Below, one piece after another: positions 1-10,151 of a stretch of DNA of 64,000 nt. The notes below the pieces were generated by a model. It worked only from the letters and a program-made list of their open reading frames with translations, ran no database searches and had not been told where the DNA came from. Every line of letters begins with the position of its first letter. Positions within the stretch are counted from its first letter, which is position 1. The DNA lies in the NCBI GenBank assembly GCA_949126835.1, contig OX421506.1, forward strand, positions 15,100,284 through 15,164,283, written 5' to 3'. A program made the position numbers and the translations under genes. This stretch comes from Anisus vortex. Taxonomy: Eukaryota; Mollusca; Gastropoda; Planorbidae.

Positions 1-175
1 AACACTGGGTGTCTTGAAATGTTTAGCGAAGGTAAATATCAAAATAATGTGTGTCCAAGTTCTTTTTAAAAGTGACGATAGAACTTGTTCGCAGATCCCA
101 TACTTTTGGACCAGATATTGAGAAGGCTTTCAGGCCAACAGTATTCAGAGAGAAACGAGGCACCTTCAGAAGCGA
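1..175 (-). pseudogene. LINE (CR1/L2-like) reverse transcriptase C-terminus, remnant
   Basis: Read on the minus strand, this piece encodes a tail with VGLKAFSISGPKVWD followed by TFKKNLDTHYF and a stop. That is the pattern of the last part of CR1/L2-type LINE proteins (G-x-R-A-F-S...G-P-x-x-W-N, then F-K-x-x-L-K-T-H-x-F). A related 3' end lies at 36128-36425, also on the minus strand. Only the 3' end is inside the window. The family type is inferred from the motif; the frame and stop are seen directly. Confidence 0.55.
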
Positions 176-182
176 GGAATCT

Positions 183-460
183 TGTTACAAAAGATGGCGG
201 ACGGATTCCAGCGCAAGGAATCTGCATTAGCATTAGCATTGTTCCTGGATTTTAAACAGTTCTATGACAGGGTATGGCGGCCATATCCTGTTGTTGAATC
301 TACAGAGGCTAGGTGTCTCCTCTAACATGTGTATGTGAATCAGTGGTTTTCTAACTGAGCGCACGGTGTCAAGACGTTTTGAGAAAGCGATACCCCGTAA
401 GCGCACGTTGGAGCAAGGACTGCCCCATTATGGTTTAAAATTTAATAGAACACACGCTAG
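183..460 (+). pseudogene. Jockey-type LINE reverse transcriptase fragment, frameshifted
   Basis: The plus strand reads ADGFQRKESALALALFLDF, then KQFYDRVW, matching the reverse transcriptase block in which an aspartate follows F-L-D and precedes A-(F/Y)-D-x-V-W. After a frameshift it continues with LQRLGVSSNMC, a stop where tryptophan is expected, then ISGFLTERTVS, and later LEQGLPHYG in place of the usual G-L-P-Q-G-S. It is clearly broken by a frameshift and stops. It faces the opposite way to the LINE scrap at 1-175, so the two are separate insertions. It lies about 180 bases upstream of the peptide gene at 641. Confidence 0.6.
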
Positions 461-640
461 AGGAAAGAGGAAATCCAATGACGACGAGGATACGCCGTTG
501 ATATAATTTTTGTAAATCTGATTCAATTTTTAAAAAAAGAAATTAGAAAAAAAGTATTTAAGAACGTTTATGAAAAATAAAGCACTACAGTAAACACGCC
601 ATTACGTTACCACAAAGCTTCACTCATTAAGTTTAGAAGA
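461..640 (+). promoter_or_regulatory. Upstream region of the secreted-peptide gene
   Basis: These 180 bases separate the LINE remnant from the ATG at 641. They are A/T-rich and contain TATAAT at about 499 and TATTTAAG at about 556, but no clear TATA-box plus initiator pair. The ATG context is AGAAGAATGC, with a purine at -3. The promoter call rests only on position. Confidence 0.2.
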
Positions 641-750
641 ATGCATCTAAAAATATTTGTGATTGCAATGTTGACTTTGGTCTGCGCCACAGAAGCCGGA
701 ACCGAATCGGGAAATCCTTACAAGAGATTTGGGAGACAACAAGACTGGAG
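641..750 (+). CDS. Secreted peptide precursor, exon 1 (signal peptide)
   Basis: Exon 1 begins with ATG at 641 and reads MHLKIFVIAMLTLVCATEA before GTESGNPYKRFGRQQDW. Residues 5-16 are a hydrophobic core after a lysine, followed by small residues suited to signal peptidase (after A16 or A19), so the product should enter the secretory pathway. A possible dibasic site (KR) is at residues 28-29, and R32 follows a glycine. The exon ends at 750 in GACTGGAG followed by GTGAGT, a textbook splice donor; reading through would hit a stop made by the donor itself. It leaves two bases (AG), which join the T at 2168 to make serine. I do not recognise the family; a neuropeptide-like or small secreted effector role is only a guess. 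Confidence 0.6.
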
Positions 751-2167
751 GTGAGTTAAACAATAAAAAAATAATCATACTGGCATAAATCACAATAATT
801 ATAATTATATTGTGACCTATTTAGATAAGCAGACGCAGCATGGAGCATAAATTTTATTCCCAGACTCTGGATATTAAACATCTTTAAGTCACTTTTGATG
901 CTTCATGAAGCCCAAAGACAACATATTTCATCGTTTAGTGCCCGAAGCACCTTTTTCAGATCATCTTTCCATATAGATGCCTGTTTACTGAAAATGAAAC
1001 GATGGAGTCTACTGTAGATTTGTAAGAAACTGTATACTGTTAGCTCTAAAAAGCTATAAAAAATTGAAATACTAGTCCTACTAACACATTTATAAATTAA
1101 TTGCTTACTTCTTCCAAAGATAAAATTTTCACGTGTTATAATGAGTTCGTATAGACTATAACAAATGGACAAATTATTTTGAGCCTCGAAGTAACACAAT
1201 TAGGGTAATAAGAACCACAGCACAAAAATTGGCCCAACTTCAATTAGTGAGATTTTAAAAGTATGTTAAATCCATTACACCTACAATAAAATAAATGCGA
1301 ATTTAAGAAAGAGAGATTATTGTACCTCGCTTCTCCCTTAAAGACCAAGTGAACAGCTTTTTCTCGAAGGGACGAGATTTGTAAAAGTCTCATACGGAAG
1401 TGACGTGTTAGAAGGACAATAAATAAACAAGACACGACCCACAAAATCTATATTTAACCATTTTGTTAAAAAATAAGACCGGGAAAAGATTCAAAACACG
1501 TGGAAATAGATTCAAAACACGTGAAAATATTCATTTTTCCTTGTCGGAATTCCTTCTCTGACGTCACTACCCTTTGTTGCCATATCAAATGGCTACGAGA
1601 TTTAGATTTTTCCTACGCACATTTAAGTGCTAATATTGAACTAATTACTTGAAAGTTAGGTTTAATATTTTGTATAAATGATTTTATAAGTATTTGGGTA
1701 CTAAATACACTATTCGCTATCAAAATAAACGTTTATCTCAATTTTGATAAAAAGCTGTTCACTTGGTCTTTAAAGTCTTATTAACAGAGTTATCATTCTT
1801 GTAGAAATCTTGCGGGTAAAAAAAAAGAATTGTATGAGGACGGGGCTTAACAATCAGTAGTGCATGTACAGCCGGGGGTAAACGGATGACTACTAGGGGC
1901 GTTGGAGTGGGGGGGGGGGGTTGGCAGCATACGCAAAAACATATTATCTCAATTATAAAACATTAAAATGTATATAACAAACTTTAGGAAGATGTTATTC
2001 CTAGACTGTGTAGTAAAAAGATACTCTTGGATTCATATATCTAATAGATACATGTGGCAAATCAATACTTTGTTTTAATATAATTTCCCTTATTTCATTT
2101 ATATTTCTGTAATGTTGATTTCATTTGTAATGTATATTTCACTTTTTTTTATCCTCTTCTCTCCCAG
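751..2167 (+). other. Intron of the secreted-peptide gene
   Basis: It begins GTGAGTTAAA at 751 and ends in a long pyrimidine tract (2143-2165) and CAG at 2165-2167. At 1417 bases it is a plausible intron for a large invertebrate genome. It contains a 428-bp TTAA-flanked MITE (1342-1769) and a G-run at about 1911-1920. The open frames on the minus strand inside it have no recognisable product. Confidence 0.55.
1342..1769. mobile_element. TTAA-flanked MITE (piggyBac-like), copy 1
   Basis: The two ends form a perfect inverted repeat: AGACCAAGTGAACAGCTTTT at 1342 and its reverse complement ending at 1769. TTAA lies directly outside each end (1338-1341 and 1770-1773). Exact TTAA duplication is the signature of the piggyBac superfamily. 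The element is too short for a transposase and has no convincing frame, so it is non-autonomous. A second copy lies inverted at 36754-37203, and its outer parts match this one along the arms. It sits in the intron of the peptide gene. Confidence 0.75.
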
Positions 2168-2222
2168 TGGAGGAGAAGGCAGTCACAAAACCCCGCCAAG
2201 CCTTCCCACTTCAGTTCAATGA
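2168..2222 (+). CDS. Secreted peptide precursor, exon 2 and stop
   Basis: It starts directly after the acceptor CTCTCCCAG. In the phase set by exon 1 it reads S-GGEGSHKTPPSLPTSVQ and stops with TGA at 2220-2222, giving a 54-residue precursor. The tail is rich in glycine, proline, serine and threonine and has no cysteine, so a disulfide-rich toxin fold is unlikely. A different frame of the same exon is open for longer, so an alternative exon 1, or a reading in which this exon is not terminal, cannot be excluded. The stop codon lies inside the 8-bp target duplication of the next element, so the hAT-like insertion falls just behind the coding region. Confidence 0.45.
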
Positions 2223-2225
2223 CAT

Positions 2226-3781
2226 TAGAGACCGACCGAACTTCGGTTTCGGCTTCGGTTTCGGCGCCGAAAATAGGCAAAAACCCTTTTTCGATGTGGT
2301 TTCAGTTTCGGCAAAAGTCAAAAGGTTAGTTTTCGGTTTGCTTACGGTTTCGGCCGAAACATTTGGTCGTCAGCCGAATATCTATGTTAATTTTCAAAAT
2401 TCAGACTGCTACGTTATTGCTGCATCTATTACTCCTATTGATATTTATTGATACTTTCACTTAGTTAAGATGTTGTGAATTAATCTGTGTGAAGTAGGGA
2501 TGTTAAACGAAAACCGGATTTCAGGAGGAAATCATTCATAACTGTGTCCCACGACTTATTTATCTTTTTATCTCGAACAAATATTTTTAAACCCTGTTTG
2601 ATTCGCACAAAACAATTCCATAACATTATATTCCTTGCAAACACTCTTTTGTCAGAGGCGACTTATGTGCCTATTGTTTTTTGTTCTTTTTCAAATCCCG
2701 AATATTGCTTGTGAATTTGCGATACAATAGCAAACGCAGATGTTAACGCTAGTCGTAGACACAGCTATTTGATTTACGTATTCGAAAAGAAAAAAGATAC
2801 TGGAATTTCCCCACTGATGCTGAACGCTCCTAAAAGACGAATAGACCGATTTCCGTAGGGTTGCTAGATGCTTGGACTTCAAAAGGAAGACATAGAGAGA
2901 CAAAACAGAGATCATATTTAGTCCTTCATTTGAATATTCCCCGTTAAACTCTTCAATCAGTTCAGTTTTATTTCAATAGCTGACAATATTTATCTAGTGG
3001 TAAAACTGACCTAAAAAAAAGTCTTTTTCAAACTTAAACAAGCTTTTAATTTAATGTACACTGAAAAGCAACTTGCAGTAGGGCGACTTAAAAAAAGCAA
3101 CAACTTTGCAGCGCATGGAAGATTTTTTTTTTTTAATGTTCAACCTTTTTATGGGATTTATTGATATAAGTAATCTTTAGCAAATATTCTTTTAATATGT
3201 GAAACTTGTATTAATTAGTAATAACTAATCTGATATCTATATTAAAAGAAGAATCAATAAAAGTCTAAATTTAAAATTCATGACGATACAGTTTTTGATT
3301 TCTCACAATCCAAAATCACCAAGTTCTAAGTATTAATGGTCCTTTCTAATTAATTTGGTTTATAAAATTATGTTTTAGTATAATCTACGCAAATTTGTAT
3401 TTTTCTACCTATAATTATTTTGCTCAGGCGGAGGAGGGGGGGAGGGGGAACCAAAATCCGGTTTGAAATCGGATTTATAGAACCGAAAATTGGTTTTCAG
3501 ACAAAAACGATATTAACATCCCTGCTGGTTTTATGGTTTACTTACATATTATAGCACCCATAAACTAGATACTATTACTGTTACACAAAAATGTTCAGTC
3601 TTTTTAAATCTTTTGTAGGACATTTTCGATTTACTTATTTTTTTGTTTCGTTTTCGGTTTCGGCCGAATATGTAGTGAAATTTTAATTGTCGGTATCGGT
3701 TTCGGCCGAAAGTCAATTTATTACATTCGGTATGGTTTCGTTTTCGGCCGAAACCAAAAATGTGGTTTCGGTCGGTCTCTA
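2226..3781. mobile_element. hAT-like non-autonomous element with nested insertion
   Basis: The ends are inverted repeats: TAGAGACCGACCGAA at 2226 and TTCGGTCGGTCTCTA ending at 3781. They are flanked by AATGACAT (2218-2225) and CATGACAT (3782-3789), 7 of 8 bases identical, as expected for a hAT 8-bp duplication. Both arms are rich in repeated TTTCGG and CCGAAA, so each can fold on itself. The middle is a second element (2495-3524); without it this MITE would be roughly 530 bp. No transposase is visible. The open frames here are by-products of the TTTCGG repeats. Confidence 0.7.
2495..3524. mobile_element. Inner element with AGGGATGTTAA ends, nested
   Basis: The left end TAGGGATGTTAAACGAAAA and the right end, whose reverse complement is CAGGGATGTTAATATCG, form an inverted repeat about 1.03 kb apart inside the hAT-like element. 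The subterminal parts carry alternating AACCGGATTT and AACCGAAAAT blocks. No clear target duplication is seen, so the class is uncertain; the end sequence resembles some hAT elements. A diverged partial copy is at 28141-28620. Confidence 0.5.
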
Positions 3782-3880
3782 CATGACATCTCTAAGGCCT
3801 TCACTTCGTATATTTCACATTACTAAAGGGAAAAGGATAGCAGGGAAATTAAAACAACGTTTTCTCTTATTGAAATACAG

Positions 3881-4036
3881 GTGAAATGAAGAGAGTGAAT
3901 GTACAAATGAAATGTCCATTTAAGTTCATCCGTGTCTTTCTATCTACCTTAAAGAATACAGGTGAAATGAAGAGAGTGAATGTACAAATGAAATGTCCAT
4001 TTAAGTTCATCCGTGTCTTTCTATCTACCTTAAAAA
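3881..4036. repeat. 78-bp tandem duplication
   Basis: The block starting ACAGGTGAAATGAAGAGAG is present twice in a row with almost no differences (3881-3958 and 3959-4036), so the duplication is recent. It lies downstream of the peptide gene. Each copy includes CAGGTGAAAT, which resembles a weak splice donor, but no exon ending there is supported. Confidence 0.8.
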
Positions 4037-4437
4037 TAGACATGTAAGAGACACCAGATGATTTTCTTTAAATTAATGTTAACAATGCAATACTATTAAT
4101 AAACAGTATCTGAAAGATGTCAATAAAACATGTCAAAATATTGACTCAATTTATATCTAGCTGACTATATAGATCGTGTGCCGACATTTAAACATGCGAC
4201 AGATAAACATGCGACACTTAAACATAGACATATAGATACATGATTAAATAAAAACACTTTCTTTGATTAAAGTCCTATAAATGACACAAAGATTATTAAA
4301 CAGTTGAAGACATGGATTAAAGAACAAAAAAAAACAATTTTATTTTCCTTGAGAATTGTAAACAAACCTTCCTGAAAAACAGCAACTAATGTTATCTGTC
4401 TCACAAGACAAAGGATGCGCTCTAATATTCTAATGAG
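4037..4437. other. No gene seen
   Basis: AT-rich sequence with no open frame, splice signal or repeat that I can support. Confidence 0.5.
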
Positions 4438-4601
4438 AAGGTGTCCCTGAGTCTACCCAGCTCTGATGGGTACTTACCTTTGGGGCAAAGTAAAGGCGGC
4501 AGTTCGTTGAGCTGACCACATAATCATCTATTATGTCGCTGCCACAGAAACTGATGAAAGATGCTTCACAGACCCTTTGGGGCAATTTGATTTGACGGGA
4601 T
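4438..4601 (+). mobile_element. tRNA-derived SINE, headless copy
   Basis: It matches the body of the SINE at 53593-53842: GTGTCCCTGAGTCTACCC, then GATGGGTACTTACCTTTGGG, then the block ending near GACGGGATTAC. The tRNA-like 5' part is missing, as is usual for a 5'-truncated copy. Confidence 0.7.
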
Positions 4602-5408
4602 TACTAGCTTACTTAATAACTTACTTACATACTTACTATAGTACTATAGATCTAAACTGTAATAAAATAAATCAACTTTATTTTCGAGAGGCTTTCGTTA
4701 GAAAAATATATTTTTTTTGTAGATATATAAAATGCTGATTGTAAACTATTTTCTCACAAAAGAATACAGGCATGTGAAAAGTATTTAAGAGACAATCCAA
4801 CAAAAAAACAACCAACATTCATATAGCAACAATTATTGTTCACAAAATCTTTCGATACATAATGTTTGTTTAAATGAAAAGAAAACAAAAACAAACTCCT
4901 AATATGTAAGTAGTTGATTGAATTATGTCTCCACTCAACCTGCATACAGCTTCAGTATTCTCCACGGCTCACTAGGGACTCGTTTGTGAATGTCATGTCC
5001 ATCCTTACAATTTACTTTTATTGGCATACGAGTTAAAAATGATTAAGCTTATAGATTTTCATTTTAAAGTTTCATACTCCATGGAGATTTGAAGTCAGTG
5101 TATTTACGTATTGCCGTTCAGACAAAAGGGAATTGAATCAACTGTCTGTGCAATAGGATTGATGAACGATGACATTGACCTTTACAATTTTGCATTCATT
5201 TTTTGTTTGGAAATTAGAAGAATAGTACGCTAGAGTGTTTTTTTTAATATACGGCTTGCTTTAAAAGCGTGCAATATTTAAGATATAACGGCTGGACTTC
5301 TGATAACGTAGAAGCTGCAACTATTGTAGATGTTACTGGTAATGTAGACAATACGGCTAATCTAGCAGCTACATACTTCGGATGCAATATGGCCTGAGTT
5401 AAGCAACA
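4602..5408. other. No gene seen
   Basis: About 800 bases of AT-rich sequence. The 63-codon minus-strand frame at 4754-4945 has no recognisable motif and ordinary AT-rich composition; I treat it as chance. Confidence 0.5.
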
Positions 5409-6024
5409 CTAGTTGGTTTTACACTTTTTGGTTTTACTCTAGATGATTTTATGCTTGCTGGTTTTACACTAGTTGGTTTTACACTAGATGATTTGACACT
5501 ATTTGGTTTTATTCTAGATGGTTTTATACTTGCTGGTTTTACACTAGTTGGTTTTACACTAGATGATTTGACACTATTTGGTTTTATTCTAGATGGTTTT
5601 ATACTTGCTGGTTTTACACTAGTTGGTTTTACACTAGATGATTTGACACTATTTGGTTTTATTCTAGATGGTTTTATACTTGCTGGTTTTACACTAGTTG
5701 GTTTTACACTAGATGATTTGACACTATTTGGTTTTATTCTAGATGGTTTTATACTTGTTGGTTTTACACTAGTTGATTTGACACTATTTGGTTTTATTCT
5801 AGATGGTTTTATACTTGCTGGTTTTACTCTAGATGGTTTTATACTTGCTGGTTTTACATTGCTTGGTTCTACACAAGTTAGTTTTACAGTAGTAGGTCTA
5901 ACACTAATTGATTTTACACTTGTTGGTTTTACACTTTATAGCTTTGAACTAGTTAGCTTTACGCTAGTTAGCTTAACGCTATTCTGTTTTACAATAGCTG
6001 GCTTTAAACTAACTGGCTTTACGT
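5409..6024. repeat. 15-bp minisatellite with 75-bp higher-order unit
   Basis: The array is built from 15-bp units such as GGTTTTACACTAGTT with variants (GATTTGACACTATTT, GGTTTTATTCTAGAT). Five of them form a 75-bp block repeated about four times almost perfectly from about 5450 to 5760, and the array then decays to the right. As 15 is a multiple of 3, a 196-codon frame (5451-6041) runs through and reads as five-residue units (GFTLV, GFTLD, DLTLF, GFILD, GFILA) that superficially resemble pentapeptide repeats. There is no signal peptide, splice signal or flanking domain, so the frame is most simply a by-product. Confidence 0.85.
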
Positions 6025-6432
6025 TACCAGAGGCAACGTGAAACAAATCCATATCAATCTCATATCTATTTGCCAACATCCTGGAAGGTTATAAAGCGGT
6101 GGACTTCAGCCCTTTTCCCCTGGAATCGATTTTTATATTTTTTATTTCGGTTCCATTTCTTTTCATTTTGAATCTGTGATATGAATCAACATATACTCAA
6201 GTAGGTTGAACCTATATTCATGTTTCTTCCTGTAAGGAAAACTGTTATTGTTGAACGAAAGCAACATTCGCCAAATCATCAACGCTCAATGTATTCAATC
6301 GTCGTGTATATATTTGAGCTGACATCTTCACGCGTTTTTGTTTCATTATAATTATCTCTCTTTGATAAAATCGAAATGGTACGATTTTTTCAATGAAAGG
6401 GACAACGTTTATTAGACAGCGTTTTAATAACG
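6025..6432. other. No gene seen
   Basis: No recognisable gene or repeat. The minus-strand frame at 6245-6499 overlaps the LINE fragment that follows and has no motif. Confidence 0.45.
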
Positions 6433-6770
6433 GCAAAGACAAAGTAGTAATAATACAAAAGTCATTAAATCCTAACGTAGAAATACAACACAATAACATT
6501 CTTTTTTAATGCTCAGATAGACATATGGACAAAACACTTTTATTATTCCTTATGCGACAATAAATGCAAATAAATAAGATTTCTTTCAGAGAGGCATCCG
6601 GTCATTGAATGGGTTGCCTGAACAAATCAGAAAAACCAGAAACCAAACATCATTTAAAACACTAATCAAAATGCAAAACTAGACACAGATCACGTATGAG
6701 TTTATGACACAAAAACCTTCTTTATAGAAGGAGCGTCTGCAATCAATAAGATAAGAAGATAAGATAATTC
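6433..6770 (+). pseudogene. LINE family C, 3' fragment
   Basis: It is collinear with the LINE at 38980-39530: AAAGTAGTAATAATACA, then CCTTATGCGA, AATGGGTTGCCTGAACAAA, then the 3' end TTCTTTATAGAAGGAGCGTC and an AAGATAAGAT tail. The protein-coding part has lost its frame. It is a 5'-truncated, decayed insertion. Confidence 0.75.
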
Positions 6771-6926
6771 TGTTAAATTGAGGAACACACGAATGAGCCG
6801 AAGCAAGCACATTGCATTGGTAGCTTACTCAAACATTTTTAGTCATTGATTTCAATTAGGGCCTAATCGAAATACAAGATTAGTCTCAAAAACACTTATA
6901 AGTGTGTGACGCAATCATTTTCGGTA

Positions 6927-7511
6927 TTGACAAGTCTTAATTAGGTGTTATCTTTTGAACTGTAATGATCGTGAACTTCCGGTGAAATTTACCGCCATTT
7001 TCGTAAACAAAAACCATGCTTTTGGTACTGTTTGACATTTGATTTCAACATCGAAAGCCAGTTCTGGTCTTTTAGAAATATATAACGGCTACATGATTAG
7101 TTATGAGGAATCCGTGTTTAACATCAAAATTGAGTCGGCGATAATTAATACTCAAAGTGTTAGTGGCGTTTGGTTAAATTTAGCTTTTGTTTATAAAATT
7201 AGTTAGTCAAGAGTGGCGTCCTTAAAAAACACAATGCGGAGATTTATAAAAAAACAACAACACGAAAATTCTATTGCATCAAGCAATTAGTTTGGGATTA
7301 TAAATAGGTGATTCTTCAAATCTGGCATTGACAATCCGTCGTTTTCTTTTGGCGCCATCTTTTGGAAATGAAATAAAATTTAATTCTATACATATTTTCG
7401 TACAACCAGTAACGTAGCACACAGACATGTTTTGAAGAAAATGATCGAATAAGACCGGAATTGTTCTTCTTTGTGACCTTTTATGCATGCATAATCGTTA
7501 AGACTTGTCAA
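6927..7511 (+). mobile_element. TA-flanked MITE (Tc1/mariner-like), copy 1
   Basis: The ends TTGACAAGTCTTAA (6927) and TTAAGACTTGTCAA (ending 7511) are a perfect inverted repeat with TA on both outer sides, as for Tc1/mariner elements. Length is 585 bp and there is no transposase. Copies lie at 10152-10740 (inverted) and 60661-61258. Shared interior marks include GTGAACTTCCGG, TTATGAGGAATCCGT and TTTTATGCATGCATA. The short open frames inside are not conserved as proteins between the copies. Confidence 0.75.
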
Positions 7512-8053
7512 TAGATGTATGTAACATATTAAAGTTGTTCGTTTCCTGGTTTGTTCATGTAACTGATTCCATGCCCAGAATCCACTCGCCAAAAGAAAGA
7601 AGATGCTGTCACTTATTAAAAAGACCTTGAAAACAATTATTTTAATATTTACATTCTTTAAACATTTTTGGACCCCTTACTGTTTTACTTGTATATTAAG
7701 TCCTAATACTACATTTATTATCTTTGTCCTATGTTTTGTACAGTTTAGATATTTTAATTAGCTCTAGAATAATAATATCTTCTTAATATCACATGTTCTG
7801 GTTAGTTTGTTGTTCAATGTTACAATATATTTGTTGGCACCACTATATTAATATAATTATTTTTTCAACTGTTAAATAAAGCCAATCCTGTTCTTCATTT
7901 ATTTGAACACGTTTCTGCTTTTCAACTGTTATATTAAGCTGTTTTTCTTATGTTATTATTAATCAGTTCCTTTTTTTCTGTAGCCGTTATATTAATTAAG
8001 CTGTTCCTGTTTTTCTTATGTTATCATTTTTCTGTTCCTCTTCTTCATCCGTT
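7512..8053. other. No gene; degenerate approach to the 39-bp array
   Basis: AT-rich. From about 7868 it contains loosely repeated AACTGTTATATTAAGCTG blocks, apparently diverged relatives of the array unit that follows. Confidence 0.45.
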
Positions 8054-9301
8054 ATATTAAACATGACAACAGGCGTCAATGACCAGTTGCTTATATTAAA
8101 CATGACAACTTGCGTCAATGACCAGTTGCTTATATTAAACATGACAACAGGCGTCAATGACCAGTTGCTTATATTAAACATGACAACTTGCGTCAATGAC
8201 CAGTTGCTTATATTAAACATGACAACTTGCGTCAATGACCAGTTGCTTATATTAAACATGACAACTTGCGTCAATGACCAGTTGCTTATATTAAACATTA
8301 CAACTTGCGACAATGACCAGTTGCTTATATTAAACATGACAACTTGCGTCAATGACCAGTTGCTTATATTAAACATTACAACTTGCGACAATGACCAGTT
8401 GCTTATATTAAACATGACAACTTGCGTCAATGACCAGTTGCTTATATTAAACATGACAACTTGCGTCAATGACCAGTTGCTTATATTAAACATGACAACT
8501 TGCGTCAATGACCAGTTGCTTATATTAAACATGACAACAGGCGTCAATGACCAGTTGCTTATATTAAACATGACAACTTGCGCCAATGACCAGTTGCTTA
8601 TATTAAACATGACAACTTGCGTCAATGACCAGTTGCTTATATTAAACATGACAACAGGCGTCAATGACCAGTTGCTTATATTAAACATGACAGCTTGCGT
8701 CAATGACCAGTTGCTTATATTAAACATGACAACTTGCGTCAATGACCAGTTGCTTATATTAAACATGACAGCTTGCGTCAATGACCAGTTGCTTATATTA
8801 AACATGACAACAGGCGTCAATGACCAGTTGCTTATATTAAACATGACAACTTGCGTCAATGACCAGTTGCTTATATTAAACATGACAACAGGCGTCAATG
8901 AACAGTTGCTTATATTAAACATGACAACTTGCGTCAATGACCAGTTGCTTATATTAAACATGACAACTTGCGTCAATGACCAGTTGCTTATATTAAACAT
9001 GACAACAGGCGTCAATGACCAGTTGCTTATATTAAACATGACAACTTGCGTCAATGACCAGTTGCTTATATTAAACATGACAACAGGCGTCAATGACCAG
9101 TTGCTTATATTAAACATGACAACTTGCGTCAATGACCAGTTGCTTATATTAAACATGACAACTTGCGTCAATGACCAGTTGCGTATATTAAACGTGACAA
9201 CTTGCGCCAATGACCAGTTGCTTATATTAAACATGACAACAGGCGTCAATGACCAGTTGCTTATATTAAACATGACAACTTGCGTCAATGACCAGTTGCT
9301 T
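8054..9301. repeat. 39-bp minisatellite, 32 copies
   Basis: Thirty-two head-to-tail copies of a 39-bp unit containing TTATATTAAACATGACAAC and GTCAATGACCAGTTGC. Two main variants (AACTTGCGTC and AACAGGCGTC) are interleaved, and a few units share rarer changes, for example ATTACAACTTGCGACA near 8298 and 8376, 78 bp apart. As 39 is 13 codons and the unit has no stop, one frame on each strand stays open for about 430 codons (plus: LILNMTTCVNDQL; minus: SLTQVVMFNISNW). These twin frames are a property of the unit and not evidence for a protein. Confidence 0.9.
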
Positions 9302-9668
9302 AAATAAGATTTGAGTTGTTACCATTGTCTGATCTTCACATTTTACAGCCAACATTTATAAGCTTTCATTCTTTCTAAAGCCTACACCTCCTTTTAAGGC
9401 AAGCATTGATTTTAGGCTTTTCATGATATAATTTGTAAAGTCATCAACTGAATATTTTTACAAAATTATATATATATATATACAATTGACATTATAAATA
9501 CAATCACAATGTGTACATCAAACATCGTATTAAGAGGCCTATGTTTAAATAAGTTTAGTTTATTAATCGAAAGTAAATCGTTTATTTGTTTTAATTTTGT
9601 CTCTGTTGTGACAAGTATTATTATGTAGCTTGACATAAGACATTTGTTTTTGAGTCTATCGGAAGCGG
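9302..9668. other. No gene seen
   Basis: AT-rich, with a short TA run near 9470-9482. Confidence 0.5.
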
Positions 9669-9750
9669 TGAGTCAGACAAGTGGAACAAATTCCTGTCAG
9701 AGGAAACTGTGACTCAGACAAGTGGAACTAAATCCTGTCCTAGGAAGTGT
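9669..9750. repeat. Short tandem duplication (about 44 bp x 2)
   Basis: GTGAGTCAGACAAGTGGAAC followed by AAATTCCTGTC recurs as TGACTCAGACAAGTGGAACT and AAATCCTGTC. Confidence 0.65.
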
Positions 9751-9896
9751 GTGGGAAGAGTTGAAAGATATCTTTTCGTGTGACATCATCTCTCGATGCG
9801 AGCACAATCTCATCAAAGGGGAGCAAATATTAAAAGCGTAGTAACATTTGGTGTGGAAGGAGTTCTCTTTGATATACTATTGGATTTAACTAAGTC

Positions 9897-10092
9897 ATCA
9901 GTGGATAGAGAGAGAGAGAATTCACAGAAGGAAAGAGGAAAGGGAGAGTAGATAGTGACAAGAAAATCGGTAAAAGGACCTATGTTGATAGTATGGACAA
10001 ATGGAGGGAGAGAAAGTAGAAGAAGAAATAGAGAGAGAGAGAGTAACAAAAGAAATAGAAAGATATACAGAGAGTGAAAAAAAAAAAAACCC
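9897..10092. repeat. Purine-rich tract
   Basis: The plus strand is nearly all A and G here, with GAGAGAGAG runs and a final A-run at 10078-10090. The complementary 96-codon minus frame is leucine/serine/phenylalanine low complexity, caused by the tract. Confidence 0.75.
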
Positions 10093-10151
10093 ATAAAAAA
10101 CAAGTTTTTATTATACTCTTTTTCTTTTTAAACTAAGTTTACCATCATGTA

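Noticed and set aside
2167..2451. 94-codon frame with glycine/phenylalanine repeats
   Set aside because: It begins at the splice acceptor in a frame that exon 1 does not enter and then reads the TTTCGG repeats of a hAT-like element.
7996..9307. Two frames of about 430 codons on opposite strands, apparently repeat proteins
   Set aside because: Both come from a 39-bp minisatellite whose length is a multiple of three; no start context, splice sites or unique flanking domains.
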